This document shows, one piece after another, positions 24,175 to 34,620 of a stretch of 64,000 nucleotides of DNA. Location of the stretch: contig NZ_LZLS01000184.1 of assembly GCF_001673365.1 (NCBI RefSeq), positions 1-64,000 of the forward strand, read 5' to 3'. A program made the position numbers and the translations under genes. This stretch comes from Mycobacterium asiaticum (GTDB lineage Bacteria; Actinomycetota; Actinomycetes; Mycobacteriales; Mycobacteriaceae). The notes below the pieces were generated by a model. It made no database searches, was not told where the DNA came from, and worked only from the letters and a program-made list of their open reading frames with translations. Positions within the stretch are counted from its first letter, which is position 1. Each line of letters begins with the position of its first letter.

Positions 24175-25224
24175 TCAGGGACCTCCGAACGCGAGCGCGG
24201 GATCGATGGCCGCCACCCGCCTCAGCCCGGCCAGGCTGGCCAACAGGCCGATGCCGATCGCGACCACCGGCAACAGCACGTAGGCCAGCGACGGGATCGC
24301 CACGACCATCGGGAACAGCGGCGCCAGCAACCAGGAAAGGACGACGCCCACCAGCGCCGCAAGTAGCGAGACGATGAGGGCCTGCAGTGCCAGACCGGCC
24401 AGGATCGACCGCGTCGGCGTACCTATCGCCTTGAACACAGCAAAGTCACGCACCCGCTCCAGCGCCGACAGGTACACCACCGATCCGACGATCAGTACCG
24501 CCACGATCCACAACAGGATCGCCACAATCGAGATCGAGTTCACCGCGACCTTCAACGGTCGGATCAAGTCGTTGACGGCACCCGTACGGTCGTAAGTCCG
24601 GTAACCGGCAGGAAGCTGGCTGGGCGTACCGGTAACGCCGATCGAGGTCACCATCGGCTGCCCGTTATACGCAACCTCCTGCAGGCCCTGCGTGGTCAGA
24701 AAAATATTGGGGATCTTCGCCAGTGCCGTCGAATTGGGCACGATGCCGACGATCTTGAGGGTGTGCGCATTCACCTGCAAGGTGTCGCCGAGGTGGCGGC
24801 CCAACGTGCTCGAGGCCGCAACCTCATCCGGCCGTGACGGCGCCCGGCCTTCCGAGACTCGTGGCATCCCAGGTCCGCGTTCGGGCGCGCCGAAGGCGGT
24901 GACGTTCCGCGTCGACGCACCGTCCTTCATGATCGTCCCGACACAGCCCAGCGGGGCCGCCGATGAAACGCCGGCCTCGGTCCTGACCCGAGCCAGGTCG
25001 ACGTCGGGAAACGGCGTCGAACCCAGGAAGGGCCCGGCGGCGCCGTCCTTGACCACGAACGCGTCCACACCCAACGAGTCGACCGTTTGCCGGGCCTCGA
25101 CGCGAAACCCATTTGCAAGACCCGTCAGCACGAGCGTCATCCCGAAGATGATGCCGGTGCTGACGATGGCGATTACCAGGCGGCGTTTTCGCCATTGCAT
25201 ATCGCGCAACGCAGCAAAGAGCAT
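24175..25224 (-). CDS. FtsX/MacB-type ABC permease (Rv0072-like)
   Basis: The protein has 349 residues, the length I recall for Rv0072. One N-terminal membrane helix (IAIVSTGIIFGMTLVLTGLA) is followed by a large extracytoplasmic domain (about 40-225) and three C-terminal helices (SIVAILLWIVAVLIVGSVVY; LALQALIVSLLAALVGVVLS; VLLPVVAIGIGLLASLAGL). This is the layout of FtsX/MacB/LolC permeases, which move or extract molecules from the outer leaflet rather than import solutes. The ATPase follows after 2 bp, so the pair is one operon. Confidence 0.88.
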   Translation of the reverse strand: MLFAALRDMQWRKRRLVIAIVSTGIIFGMTLVLTGLANGFRVEARQTVDSLGVDAFVVKDGAAGPFLGSTPFPDVDLARVRTEAGVSSAAPLGCVGTIMKDGASTRNVTAFGAPERGPGMPRVSEGRAPSRPDEVAASSTLGRHLGDTLQVNAHTLKIVGIVPNSTALAKIPNIFLTTQGLQEVAYNGQPMVTSIGVTGTPSQLPAGYRTYDRTGAVNDLIRPLKVAVNSISIVAILLWIVAVLIVGSVVYLSALERVRDFAVFKAIGTPTRSILAGLALQALIVSLLAALVGVVLSWLLAPLFPMVVAIPSLAYVLLPVVAIGIGLLASLAGLRRVAAIDPALAFGGP

Positions 25225-25409
25225 CCCCAGACGCTACCAACGTGCACAAGACCCCAGTGCGAAGTTGTCCGCGAGCCCCTCGACCAGGTCAGCTATGCCT
25301 TGTCGGTGGGCAGCACGGGCCCGCCAGTAAGGCTCCGGTCGCGGTTTTTCCTTGGTGACATAGAATTGGCAGCTGTGAACGGGGCGTCACGCTGAATTTT
25401 GCGAGACGA

Positions 25410-25435
25410 GTTTCGTTGGCGTATTCGGCGGGTTG
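25410..25435 (+). promoter_or_regulatory. Weak candidate SigF-type promoter before the STAS gene
   Basis: GTTTC (25410-25414) and GGGTTG (25430-25435) are separated by 15 nt, close to the mycobacterial SigF pattern GTTT-N15/17-GGGTA. It would start transcription about 65 bp before the STAS gene. The rest of the 283-bp region 25225-25507 shows no gene or strong repeat. One mismatch in the -10 element makes this tentative. Confidence 0.25.
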
Positions 25436-25507
25436 AAGCAACAGCCCTGTTTGGCGTAGTTGTCTGAAAACTAGCGTTTTCCCGCGAGGACGGATTTGAG
25501 ATACAGC

Positions 25508-25885
25508 ATGGTCGATCAACCCGGCGATTCAGTGAATCGAGCCCCCTTCGAAGTCGAGCAAAACGAGACGGACGGTGCCGTCGTGCTCGCTGTCGCGGGT
25601 GAGGTGGACATGCTCAGCGCCCCGCAGTTGGCCGAGGCGATACGTACAGCCCTCGCGCCCAAGCCGGCCGCACTCATCGTCGACCTCACCAAGGTGGAAT
25701 TTTTGGCCTCCGCGGGGCTGAGCGTTCTGGTGAACGGGCAGGCCGAGGTGGTGCCGCCGACCCGATTCGCGGTGGTAGCGGACGGTCCGGCCACCAGCCG
25801 TCCGATCAAGCTGATGGGCATCGACAGCGTGCTTTCGTTGCACCGCACCCTGGATAACGCGCTGAGCTGGGCCGCCGGTGCGTAA
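25508..25885 (+). CDS. STAS-domain anti-sigma-factor antagonist
   Basis: The protein has 125 residues from ATG 25508; a TTG at 25496 would add four. The whole chain is a STAS domain (VVLAVAGEVDMLSAPQLAEA, then IVDLTKVEFLASAGLSVLV). The Ser in FLASAGLS is the residue that is phosphorylated in SpoIIAA/RsbV proteins, so reversible phosphorylation is likely. The next gene encodes a matching HATPase kinase. Mycobacterial proteins of this kind (RsfA/RsfB) act on the SigF pathway, but no sigma factor gene is nearby. Confidence 0.88.
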   Translation: MVDQPGDSVNRAPFEVEQNETDGAVVLAVAGEVDMLSAPQLAEAIRTALAPKPAALIVDLTKVEFLASAGLSVLVNGQAEVVPPTRFAVVADGPATSRPIKLMGIDSVLSLHRTLDNALSWAAGA

Positions 25886-25931
25886 GCCTTGGTGTACCGG
25901 GGAGGGCCGGACGCGCTGATTGTCGGCCCTC

Positions 25932-26372
25932 ATGACGTCTCTGCTCGACGACAGGTCGCGTTTCGTCCGAACGCGTGTTGCCGCCAACGCGCTCAGTGCC
26001 AACCGGATCAGGGTTGAGTTCCGCAACTGGCTCGATCGTCACTTCACGCTTGGCGCCGAGCGGTTCAGCGACCTGGTGCTGGCGGTCAGTGAGGCCTTGG
26101 CAAACGTCGCCGAATTCGCCTATGCCGATTCGCCGGATGCCGATTCACCTGGTCACGGGACGATGGACGTCAGCGCCGACTACGACGCGGCATCAGACAC
26201 CCTCGCGGTAACGGTCAACGACCGGGGGCGCTGGCATCAGCGCGTCGAGAAGCGGGACTTCAGCCGCGGACGGGGCATTCCCCTGATGCGGGCACTGGCC
26301 GACCACGCCGACATCCACGGCACCCCGAACGGCACCCAGGTCAGGCTGACCTGGAATCACCTGACGCGGTGA
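25932..26372 (+). CDS. Anti-sigma-factor serine kinase (RsbW/SpoIIAB-like HATPase)
   Basis: The protein has 146 residues from ATG 25932; an upstream TTG at 25920 is possible. It is a single HATPase domain: the N box SEALANVAEFAY (with the Mg-binding Asn), G1 VNDRGRW, and G2 GRGIPLMRALAD. It probably phosphorylates the STAS protein encoded 46 bp upstream and binds a sigma factor in partner-switching control. No sigma gene lies next to it, so its target is elsewhere. The N box has Phe-Ala-Tyr where many members have a His near the end. Confidence 0.85.
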   Translation: MTSLLDDRSRFVRTRVAANALSANRIRVEFRNWLDRHFTLGAERFSDLVLAVSEALANVAEFAYADSPDADSPGHGTMDVSADYDAASDTLAVTVNDRGRWHQRVEKRDFSRGRGIPLMRALADHADIHGTPNGTQVRLTWNHLTR

Positions 26373-26500
26373 CGTTTCGCAGGGCTGAAGTTCCGCTCGA
26401 CTCATTGACTGAGCCGGAATAGGCGCTTACCGTCTGTTACATACGCTACGCGTCGTCGCGTAATAAGCATCAGCCCTGGTTCCTCGCCGTGGAGGCATTC

Positions 26501-28261
26501 ATGTTCGACCTGAAAATCATCGGTGGCACCGTCGTGGACGGCACAGGCGCCGAGCGCTACCGCGCCGACCTCGGCATCAAAGACGGCAAGATCGTCGACA
26601 TCGTCCGGCGCGGCGCCGACGACCCCGAGCTGGCCGGCGAGGCCGCCGAAACCATCGATGCGACGGGACACGTCGTGGCGCCGGGATTCGTCGACATCCA
26701 CACCCACTATGACGGCCAGGTGAGCTGGGACGCGTCCCTCGAACCGTCGAGCGGTCATGGCGTCACCACGGTAGTGACCGGCAACTGTGGAGTGGGGTTC
26801 GCGCCGGTGCGACCGGGCAGCGAACAGTGGCTGATCGAGTTGATGGAAGGTGTCGAAGACATCCCCGGCACCGCGCTCACCGAGGGCATCACCTGGGGCT
26901 GGGAAACCTACCCGGAGTACCTCGACGCGATCGGCAAGCAGAAGTTCGCGATCGACGTGGGCAGTCAAATCGCGCACGGCGCCGTCCGCGCCTACGCCAT
27001 GGGCGAGCGGGGCGCCCGCAACGAGCCGGCCACGCCCGAGGACATCGAGGCGATGGCCCGATTGGTCCGGGAAGGCATCGAGGCCGGCGCGCTGGGATTC
27101 TCGACGTCGCGCACGATGGGGCACCGCGCGATGGACGGCGAGCCCGTCCCCGGAACGTTCGCGGCCGAGGAAGAGCTGTTCGGCCTCGGCCGCGCGATGG
27201 CCGCCGGCGGTCAGGCGGTGTTCGAGCTGGCCCCGCAGGGCTCCGCGGGCGAGGACATCGTCGCCCCTAAGAAAGAACTGGAGTGGATGCGGCGGCTGGG
27301 CGCCGAGATCGACCGACCCGTCTCGTTCGCTCTGATCCAGGTGGACGCCGACCCGAAATTGTGGCGCGAGATGCTAGACCTGTCCGCGGACGCGCACGCC
27401 GCTGGCAGCCGGCTGCACCCGCAGATCGCGGCACGCCCGTTCGGCATGATGATCGGATTCCAAGGACACCATGGTTTCAGCCATCGACCCACCTACCGCC
27501 GACTGAAGGCCGAGTGCACCCGAGAGGAACTCGCCCAGCGCCTGGCCGATCCCGCGGTGAAAGCCGCGATCCTGTCCGAGGACGACCTGCCCGTCGACCC
27601 GAACCTGTTGTTCGACGGGATGTTCGCGTTGGTCCAGCACTCGCTGCACCGTCTGTACGCACTGGGCAATCCGCCCGACTACGAACCCACTGTGGAACGC
27701 ACCGTCGGCGCGATCGCCAAAGCGCGCGGCGAGGACCCGCTGTCCACGCTTTATGACCTGATGCTCGAGTCCAACGCGACCAACATGCTGATGCTGCCGT
27801 TGTTCAACTACGCCGACGGCAACCATGACGCCATCCGGGAGATGATGCTGCACCCCGCCGGCGTGCTGGGCTTGTCCGATGGCGGCGCACATTGCGGAAT
27901 GATCTGCGACGCTTCCTATCCCACGTTCCTGCTGACCCACTGGGCGCGCGACCGCCGCCGCGGCGAGAAGCTTTCGCTGGAGTACGTGATCCGCAAGCAG
28001 TCTCGTGACACCGCGCACCTGTTCGGACTCACCGACCGTGGCACCATCGAGCGGGGCAAGAAGGCCGACATCAACGTGATCGACCTGGATGCGCTCAGGC
28101 TGCACCCCGCTGCGATGGCGTTCGACCTGCCAGCCGGCGGCAACCGGATCCTGCAGGGCGCAAGCGGTTACGCGGCAACGATCGTCAGCGGGGCCGTGAC
28201 CCGTCGCAACGACGTCGACACCGGTGCGCGCCCCGGCCGATTGGTGCGCGGAGCGCGATAG
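26501..28261 (+). CDS. D-aminoacylase-like amidohydrolase
   Basis: The protein has 586 residues from ATG 26501, which follows GGAGG; a GTG at 26489 overlaps that ribosome site. The metal motif HTHYDGQ follows the first strand ([12 protein letters not shown], His67 and His69), and [11 protein letters not shown] provides the late Asp. This layout, an N-terminal beta-sandwich piece with a TIM barrel, matches N-acyl-D-amino-acid deacylases and relatives. It probably hydrolyses a cyclic or acylated amide in the cytoplasm. It lies 12 bp upstream of a Rieske oxygenase and likely shares its operon. True substrate unknown. Confidence 0.85.
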   Translation: MFDLKIIGGTVVDGTGAERYRADLGIKDGKIVDIVRRGADDPELAGEAAETIDATGHVVAPGFVDIHTHYDGQVSWDASLEPSSGHGVTTVVTGNCGVGFAPVRPGSEQWLIELMEGVEDIPGTALTEGITWGWETYPEYLDAIGKQKFAIDVGSQIAHGAVRAYAMGERGARNEPATPEDIEAMARLVREGIEAGALGFSTSRTMGHRAMDGEPVPGTFAAEEELFGLGRAMAAGGQAVFELAPQGSAGEDIVAPKKELEWMRRLGAEIDRPVSFALIQVDADPKLWREMLDLSADAHAAGSRLHPQIAARPFGMMIGFQGHHGFSHRPTYRRLKAECTREELAQRLADPAVKAAILSEDDLPVDPNLLFDGMFALVQHSLHRLYALGNPPDYEPTVERTVGAIAKARGEDPLSTLYDLMLESNATNMLMLPLFNYADGNHDAIREMMLHPAGVLGLSDGGAHCGMICDASYPTFLLTHWARDRRRGEKLSLEYVIRKQSRDTAHLFGLTDRGTIERGKKADINVIDLDALRLHPAAMAFDLPAGGNRILQGASGYAATIVSGAVTRRNDVDTGARPGRLVRGAR

Positions 28262-28273
28262 GGGTCTGCGCCC

Positions 28274-29623
28274 GTGACGACCACCGAGGGCAATCCGACC
28301 CGCACCCGCGACGAGGACGCGATCGGCACCCCACCCGCCTCCCCTACTTTGGTTCCGGCCGAGCGCTACTACTCCGCGGAGTTCGCTGCGCTCGAGATTG
28401 ACCGGATGTGGCCCAAGGTGTGGCAAATCGCCTGCATGGTCGACCATGTTGCCGAGGCGGGTGACTACTTCGAATACCGTTGCGGCCCATATGGAGTGTT
28501 GATCGTGCGCGGGGACGACGGCGTGCTGCGCGCCTTTCAGAACGTCTGCCGCCACCGCGGCAACTCGCTATGCGTAGGCTCAGGTGGCGGGCTACGCGAA
28601 CTCAAATGCGGCTACCACGGCTGGACCTGGGACCTGGCCGGTGCGCTCAAGCGGGTGCCCAACCGCAAGGGCTTCGGCTCGCTGAAGATGTCCGAATTCC
28701 CGTTGATCCCTGCGAAAGTCGACACCTTCGAAGGCATGGTCTTTGTCAACCTGGATCTCGGCGCGATGCCGTTGCTCGACTATCTGGACGAGATTCCGCA
28801 AGACATCGCCTGGTGCAACATCGGCGACTTCCGTTGCTATGCCACACTCACCGTCGAGGTCGAGGCCAACTGGAAAACGATCGCCGACGGCTACAGCGAG
28901 ACCTACCACGTCCAGACACTGCATCCCGAACTGCTGCGCTGCGTAGACGACATTCATGCGCCGCAACAGATTTGGACCCATACAGGTAAGTCCGACCAGC
29001 CCTACGGCGTGCCGAGCCCTCGCTTCGATGGAACGCTGAGCGACGAAGAGGTCTGGGACGCTTATGTTTACACTCAGGGCGCGCTGATGGGTGTGGCCGA
29101 GGGGACACCGATGCCGGCGCGTGAGCCCGATCAGACCGTGCAGGATCTGATCGCCGCGCGCACACGGGCGTTCGCCGCCGAGCGCGGTGTTGATCTGGAC
29201 TGGGCTGACACCGACCGGATCACCCGGCTGCACCAGTACAACGTGTTTCCCAATATGACGTTTCTGGCCAACGCCGACCATCTGACGATCATGTGTTCGC
29301 GGCCAGGCCCGGACCCCGATCACGGCGAGTTGGTGATGTTCCTGATGACGCGGATGCCGCCGGGGGCGGGGCGCAACAAGCCTGCCGATGTCCGGATGTC
29401 CGCGGCCGATGCTGAACCCGGAATCGTTCTAACCCAGGACATCCGGGTACTCCCGGGCTTGCAGCGCGGGCTGCATCAGCCGGGTTTGACGCACCTGGTG
29501 TTGTCCAACGAGGAGCTCCGCGTGATCAACATGCACCGTAATCTTGAGCGCTACCTTGAGTTGCCCGAATCGGAGCGGATGACCGGGGGCGACACAGTGC
29601 AAGACAGCCCGGGGCACTACTGA
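28274..29623 (+). CDS. Rieske non-haem iron ring-hydroxylating oxygenase, alpha subunit
   Basis: The protein has 449 residues from GTG 28274, 12 bp after the amidohydrolase. The Rieske centre ligands are Cys92, His94, Cys112 and His115 (VCRHRGNSLC and KCGYHGW). The catalytic domain has NWKTIADGYSETYHVQTLH with the iron-binding histidines. Such enzymes insert oxygen into aromatic or aliphatic substrates with electrons from a reductase and ferredoxin, which are not encoded nearby. The C-terminal part (RNLERYLELPESERM) reappears as a relic at 34540-34617. Confidence 0.92.
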   Translation: MTTTEGNPTRTRDEDAIGTPPASPTLVPAERYYSAEFAALEIDRMWPKVWQIACMVDHVAEAGDYFEYRCGPYGVLIVRGDDGVLRAFQNVCRHRGNSLCVGSGGGLRELKCGYHGWTWDLAGALKRVPNRKGFGSLKMSEFPLIPAKVDTFEGMVFVNLDLGAMPLLDYLDEIPQDIAWCNIGDFRCYATLTVEVEANWKTIADGYSETYHVQTLHPELLRCVDDIHAPQQIWTHTGKSDQPYGVPSPRFDGTLSDEEVWDAYVYTQGALMGVAEGTPMPAREPDQTVQDLIAARTRAFAAERGVDLDWADTDRITRLHQYNVFPNMTFLANADHLTIMCSRPGPDPDHGELVMFLMTRMPPGAGRNKPADVRMSAADAEPGIVLTQDIRVLPGLQRGLHQPGLTHLVLSNEELRVINMHRNLERYLELPESERMTGGDTVQDSPGHY

Positions 29624-29649
29624 TTGCCGGCAAGTAGTTGGAGTTCAGG

Positions 29650-29688
29650 TTTCGGGGTGAACTCAGGGCTTTCGGAGTGAACTGAGGG
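29650..29688. repeat. Tandem 19-bp repeat between convergent genes
   Basis: TTTCGGGGTGAACTCAGGG (29650-29668) and TTTCGGAGTGAACTGAGGG (29670-29688) are two copies with a 20-bp period and two differences. The left copy also forms a hairpin with upstream sequence: GAGTTCA (29641-29647) pairs with TGAACTC (29658-29664). It lies in the 186-bp gap between the Rieske gene and the convergent LuxR-type regulator, where a bidirectional terminator is expected, but there is no T-tract. Confidence 0.6.
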
Positions 29689-29809
29689 CGCCGAAACGGC
29701 AAGAATCCCGCCCTATCTGCACACTGAAAACCGTAGGTTCACAGTCAAATCCGTAAGCGCCGTGATTCAAGTATCCCGATTTTCGGCACGATGTGAATGC
29801 TTTGCATCG

Positions 29810-32800
29810 TCACGCGTGACGCGCCGCCTCTTGGGCAAGTTGGACACGAGAGGTCAGACCCAGCTTGGTATAGACGTGCGTGAGATGGGTCTCCACGGTG
29901 CGCGGTGAGATGAAAAGCCTTGCGGCGATGTCCTTGTTGCCCAATCCTTCGCTGACCAACCGGACGACGTCCAACTCAGCCGGGGTAAGTGATGCCCACC
30001 CGGTGGACGGACGTTTGCGTTCGCCGCGGCCGCGCCGGGCATAGGCAATCGCTTCCATTGTGGATAGGGCGGAACCTTCGGCCCGTGCCGCGTCAAAGTC
30101 GTTCTCGCTCATGGCCTCTCGTAACACCGCGACCGTCTTTTCGTAATCGGCCTGGTAAATCACATACCGCACTTCACCGGTGCGGTCCCGGATACCCTCC
30201 GCCGCGCCGAGCAACCTGGCCGCCTCCGGATAGCTCCCGGCTTGGGCAGCCAACCCAGCGAGACCGTCGAAGACATCGGGCACGCCAAGCTGCGCTCCGG
30301 TAGCGGCCGCGCACGCTAGCGCTTCGTGCTCATCACTCTCGGCCGCTTCGATGCCCGCTGGGTGGCCTTCAGCAAGGGCCACGCGGGCACGGGTATTCAG
30401 CGCGAGTATGCGGAAATAACCGGTGGTCGCCGCGACCCCCCCATCGGCCCACAGCCGGGCGGCTGCGACATCGCCTGCCGCCAACTCAGTTTGGGCTCGC
30501 CACATCAGGTTCGTCGAAGTCCAGCCGGCGTCCGGGATGCGGCCATAGGCCTTCGCGAGCGCGTCCCTGGCACCCGCAACGTCTCCCGCGGCCAGTCGTG
30601 CCCAACCCAACGCGAGATAGCCGAGTCCGTCGATAGCCGTGCCGAGTTCGGCGGCGTACTCGGCCGCCGTTTCGGCGGCGGCCAGTGCCGTTTTCGTCTT
30701 GCCATGCCTTCCCAGGACGAAGCTCTGCGCCATCAAGGCGTTGAAGCGGCTAGACAGATCATCGGCGGCCTCGGCATCGGCGAGTAGGTCGCGCAACTCG
30801 TCCTCGGCGCCTTGGAGTTCACCGCGCATCGTCCGGCCACCGGCGATACCCCAGAGGCGGCACTGACCCGAGGCCACTCGGTCACCGATCGCGTCGGCAA
30901 GGTCACGCCCTTCAGCGGCGGCGGCCTCTGAGATCGAGCCGCCAGCGATAGTCGCCGCGTACGCCTGGAAGCCGAGCAGCTGGCTCAATCTCCATTTGTC
31001 GCCCAGGCCGCGTGCCAGCTCAATGGCCTCGGCGAAGTACGTTGCTGCCTGTTCGGGATTGAAGGCGGCCGTTCCAATGCAGCCGGTGAGAGCACGGACC
31101 AGCAGGGCAGGGTCGTCGAGTTGTCGAGCGATCGCCAGAGCTTCGGTGGCCTGCTCCCTCCGCGCCGGCACGCCGACCCACCCGTCAAGCAGTGCCACGT
31201 CGGCCAGCGCCCGCGCCAGGACCGCCGGTGCCACCTCGCAGTCGACGGTATTCAGGTCGGCCAGAGCTTCGTCGATCCAACTCAGCCCTTCGTTGAGACG
31301 TCCTCGCGTGAGCCACAACGGCTGCAGCGACGACGCGAGCTGCAAGGCCAACTCGGTGTCACAGTTTTCTCGACTCCAGGCAAACGCCGCGCGCACGTTG
31401 TCGATCTCGACTTCTGTTTGCTCGACGCGACGTTGATGTCCGGTGTCGGCTGGTGCGTCGAGCCGGGCAGCCATCGCCGTGTAGTAGTCACGGTGCCGCG
31501 TTCGCACCGCGTCTGCCTCACCGGACTCGCCGAGCTTCTCCAGCGCGTACTGGCGAACCGTCTCCAGCAGCCGGTAGCGGGTGCGGCCACCGGTGTTGTC
31601 GGCCATCACCAGCGACTTGTCCACCAGCAGCGTGAGCTGGTCAAGCAGCTGAAAACGCTCGGCCTCATTGCCGCCGCCTACCGCCCGGGCGGCGGCGAGA
31701 TCGAACCCGCCCATGAACGGCGCGAGCCTTCGGAACAACACCCGTTCGGGCTCGGTGAGCAACGCGTGTGACCAGTCCACCGATGCGCGCAACGTTTGCT
31801 GGCGGCGTACCGCTACGCGCCCGCCACCGGTCAGCAGACGGAAGCGGTCGTGCAAGCTGCCGAGAATTTCCTCGGCTGACAGCGCCCGCAACCGGGCCGC
31901 GGCGAGTTCGATGGCCAGCGGCATGCCATCGAGGCGTCGACAGATTTCGCGTACCACCCGAATGTCGTCGCTCGCGTCGAAATCCGAGCGCGCGCGGCGA
32001 GCGCGGTCCACGAACAACTCGATGGCCTCGTCGTCCAGCGCGAGTGACGGCACCCGCCAGGTCACCTCGCCGGCCACGCCGATCGGTTCGCGGCTGGTCG
32101 CTAACAGCGTCAATGCCGGACAACCGCTCAGCAGCGCGGTGCTCAGCGCGGCACTCGCATCCAGCAGGTGCTCGCAGTTGTCCAGCACCACCAGCATCCG
32201 GCGGTCCGCCACGAACCGGATCAGCGTGTCGGCCGTCGAGCGACCCGGCTGCTCGGTCAAACCCAGGACACCCGCCACCACCACCGGCACCAGATCGGGA
32301 TCGGCGACCGGAGCGAAGTCGACGTACCACACTCCGGCCTCGAAGTCGGCGGCCAACCGGTCGGCGACCTGGATGGCCAGCCGCGTCTTGCCGACTCCGC
32401 CCGCGCCGGTCAACGTGACCATCCTGTCGGCAGCGAGCGCCAGCCGCAGGCCGTCGATCTGCGCGCCGCGGCCGACGAAACTGGTGAGCTGCACTGGCAA
32501 GTGTTCGGAGGCAACGATTTTCGACGTTCTCAGCGGCGGGAAATCGTTGCGGATATCCGGGTGACAGAGCTGCACCACCCGTTCGGGGCGAGCGACACCC
32601 CGCAACTCGTGCCTGCCCAGATCGGACAGCCACGCGTCGGCCGGAAGCGTGTCGAGGACGAGATCCTCGGTGGTGCCCGACAACACCGTCTGGCCGCCGT
32701 GGGCAAGATCGCGCAGCCGCGCCGTTCGATTGACCGTCGGGCCCACATAGTTGTTCTCGTCGCGCAGTTGCACCTCACCGGTGTGCACACCAATCCGCAG

Positions 32801-33100
32801 TCGGATCGGCGTCAACGGCGCGCGTTGCAAATCCAAGGCGCAGGCCACCGCCTGGCTCGCCCTGGTGAACGCGATGACGAAGCTGTCCCCTTCGCCCTGC
32901 TCGACCGGGCGCACGCCGTGGTGGGTGACAAGCAGGCCGTCCAGTATGCGATCCAATGACGCGACGGCAGCGGCCATCTCGCCCGGCTGGGTTTCCCACA
33001 GCCGCGTCGAGCCCTCGACATCGGCAAGCAGCATGGTGACCGTTCCGGTTGGCAGCACCTCGCTCCAGTCCAACTCCGCGCGTGGATGGGTATCGGTCAT
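29810..33100 (-). CDS. Cyclase-NTPase-LuxR multidomain transcriptional regulator
   Basis: The protein has 1096 residues from ATG 33100; ATGs at 33112 and 33136 are alternatives. The N-terminus (about 15-190) is a class III nucleotide cyclase domain ([29 protein letters not shown]). An NB-ARC/AAA-type NTPase follows (Walker [12 protein letters not shown], Walker [21 protein letters not shown]), then a long helical TPR-like region. The C-terminal LuxR helix-turn-helix reads [20 protein letters not shown] then [19 protein letters not shown]. tuberculosis has several such proteins (Rv0386, Rv1358, Rv2488c). It probably senses a signal with the helical region and activates transcription; targets unknown. 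Confidence 0.92.
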   Translation of the reverse strand: MTDTHPRAELDWSEVLPTGTVTMLLADVEGSTRLWETQPGEMAAAVASLDRILDGLLVTHHGVRPVEQGEGDSFVIAFTRASQAVACALDLQRAPLTPIRLRIGVHTGEVQLRDENNYVGPTVNRTARLRDLAHGGQTVLSGTTEDLVLDTLPADAWLSDLGRHELRGVARPERVVQLCHPDIRNDFPPLRTSKIVASEHLPVQLTSFVGRGAQIDGLRLALAADRMVTLTGAGGVGKTRLAIQVADRLAADFEAGVWYVDFAPVADPDLVPVVVAGVLGLTEQPGRSTADTLIRFVADRRMLVVLDNCEHLLDASAALSTALLSGCPALTLLATSREPIGVAGEVTWRVPSLALDDEAIELFVDRARRARSDFDASDDIRVVREICRRLDGMPLAIELAAARLRALSAEEILGSLHDRFRLLTGGGRVAVRRQQTLRASVDWSHALLTEPERVLFRRLAPFMGGFDLAAARAVGGGNEAERFQLLDQLTLLVDKSLVMADNTGGRTRYRLLETVRQYALEKLGESGEADAVRTRHRDYYTAMAARLDAPADTGHQRRVEQTEVEIDNVRAAFAWSRENCDTELALQLASSLQPLWLTRGRLNEGLSWIDEALADLNTVDCEVAPAVLARALADVALLDGWVGVPARREQATEALAIARQLDDPALLVRALTGCIGTAAFNPEQAATYFAEAIELARGLGDKWRLSQLLGFQAYAATIAGGSISEAAAAEGRDLADAIGDRVASGQCRLWGIAGGRTMRGELQGAEDELRDLLADAEAADDLSSRFNALMAQSFVLGRHGKTKTALAAAETAAEYAAELGTAIDGLGYLALGWARLAAGDVAGARDALAKAYGRIPDAGWTSTNLMWRAQTELAAGDVAAARLWADGGVAATTGYFRILALNTRARVALAEGHPAGIEAAESDEHEALACAAATGAQLGVPDVFDGLAGLAAQAGSYPEAARLLGAAEGIRDRTGEVRYVIYQADYEKTVAVLREAMSENDFDAARAEGSALSTMEAIAYARRGRGERKRPSTGWASLTPAELDVVRLVSEGLGNKDIAARLFISPRTVETHLTHVYTKLGLTSRVQLAQEAARHA

Positions 33101-33285
33101 GCTAGCCAGCATCTCGGGGTAGCGGACCGCGAACATCGGGGAAATCCCGTATGCCGCGTGTGTTCACGCTGCGCTTACGGCGCGTTCTTCTCGGACTTTG
33201 CCGCCACAGCCGCAGAATCAACGTCCCCCAAATTTGCGGGTTCGCCCGGATGGTTCGGCGATTGACGTGGCAGACAGTGATCAGC

Positions 33286-34533
33286 ATGACTATCACCACC
33301 GCCCACGCCAGCCGACCCAGCTTTTTCGATGCGGGTCTCCCATCGATCAGTTATGGACACGCACAACATCCCGACGAAGCCCACGCGATCGTCCGCCAAG
33401 CCCGCGAACAGGCGCCGATCGCGATCGGACCCTACGGACCCGAACTGCTGAGCTACGAGCTCGTGCGAACCGCGCTGCGCGATCCGCGGTTTCGGGTTCC
33501 GCAGGGGATGTTCCTTGCCGCACAAGGCATTACGTCTGGCCCGCTGTGGGACCGCGTCGTTGCCAACATCCTCAGCCTCGACGGACAAGAGCACTGCCGG
33601 CTCCGCCGACTGGTGAGCAAGGCCTTTACCCCCGCGGCGACCGTGCGCCTGCGCACGACGATTACCGACATCATCACCGAGCTGGTCGACCGGCACAGTG
33701 CCCGCGGCGCCTGCGACGTCGTCTCCGACGTCGCCCGTCAATTCCCGATTCCTGTCATCTGTGCGTTGCTGGGCGCACCGCCCGCGGACTGGGAACTGTT
33801 CTCCGACTGGACCGATGACATCCTGCAGGCATTCAGTTGGGAGGCCGCCGCGGCAACCCCGGCCATCCTCACCGCCTGGGACGCCCTCGACACCTACATC
33901 GACGAGATGGTCGCCCGACGACGGCGCGCTCTGACCGACGACCTGCTATCGCAGTTGATCCGCGCCGAAGATCCCAGTTTTCCGGGGGATCGGCTCAGCT
34001 CCGACGAACTGCGGATGCTGGTCGCCGCACTGCTGCTGGGCGGCACCGACACCACCCGGCACCAGTTGGGTGCGGCCGCACACGCGCTGTGCGATCACCC
34101 CGAGCAGTGGGCCCTGCTCGGCCGGTATCCAGAGTTGGCGGCCGGCGCCGTCGAGGAGCTGATCCGGCATTCGCCCGTCACGTTCGTGACGCTGCGGACC
34201 GCCCTCGAAGATGTCGAGCTCGCCGGCGTCACCATCCCCGCCGGCACGATCGTCGTCATCAACACCGGATCCGCCAACCGCGATCCGGCGGTCTACGACG
34301 ATCCCGATCGTCTCGACATCCGCCGCTCCGGCGTCCCACCGATCCAGACGTTCGGCGCGGGCGCGCACTACTGCCTCGGCGCCAACCTCGCCCGGCTCGA
34401 ATTGACGGAGGCCCTGACCGTCATGACGCGGCGGATGCCCAACGCCCGCCGCACCGGCCCGGCTCCATGGAAACCGGTGAACGCGCTGGGCGGGCCGATC
34501 ACCCTGCCCATCGAGTTCGACACCATCGCTTAG
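33286..34533 (+). CDS. Cytochrome P450
   Basis: The protein has 415 residues from ATG 33286; the frame is open to 33151 but those codons look non-coding and run into the divergent regulator's upstream region. The I-helix motif LLLGGTDTTRHQ, the ExxR in EELIRHSP and the haem-binding loop FGAGAHYCLGANLARLEL are all intact. It is a soluble bacterial class I P450 that needs a ferredoxin and reductase, neither of which is adjacent. Substrate unknown; nearby KstD-like and Rieske genes suggest a hydrophobic ring compound. Confidence 0.93.
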   Translation: MTITTAHASRPSFFDAGLPSISYGHAQHPDEAHAIVRQAREQAPIAIGPYGPELLSYELVRTALRDPRFRVPQGMFLAAQGITSGPLWDRVVANILSLDGQEHCRLRRLVSKAFTPAATVRLRTTITDIITELVDRHSARGACDVVSDVARQFPIPVICALLGAPPADWELFSDWTDDILQAFSWEAAAATPAILTAWDALDTYIDEMVARRRRALTDDLLSQLIRAEDPSFPGDRLSSDELRMLVAALLLGGTDTTRHQLGAAAHALCDHPEQWALLGRYPELAAGAVEELIRHSPVTFVTLRTALEDVELAGVTIPAGTIVVINTGSANRDPAVYDDPDRLDIRRSGVPPIQTFGAGAHYCLGANLARLELTEALTVMTRRMPNARRTGPAPWKPVNALGGPITLPIEFDTIA

Positions 34534-34539
34534 CCGCCA

Positions 34540-34617
34540 GGCAGCGAGCAGCGCCGAGTCGTTAGCATCTATCGCAACCTCGAGCGCTACTTGGACCGAC
34601 CGAAGGCGGAGCGGATG
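34540..34617 (+). pseudogene. Relic of a Rieske oxygenase C-terminus
   Basis: Translation in the frame of the following phosphatase gives SEQRRVVSIYRNLERYLDRP then KAERM. This aligns with the C-terminal end of the Rieske oxygenase at 28274-29623 (RVINMHRNLERYLELPESER). Only about 25 codons remain, with the rest of the gene gone. The nucleotide match includes GAGCGCTAC and GGAGCGGATG. It looks like the remaining 3' end of a second oxygenase gene that was lost when the P450 or phosphatase region was rearranged. Confidence 0.65.
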
Positions 34618-34620
34618 GGC

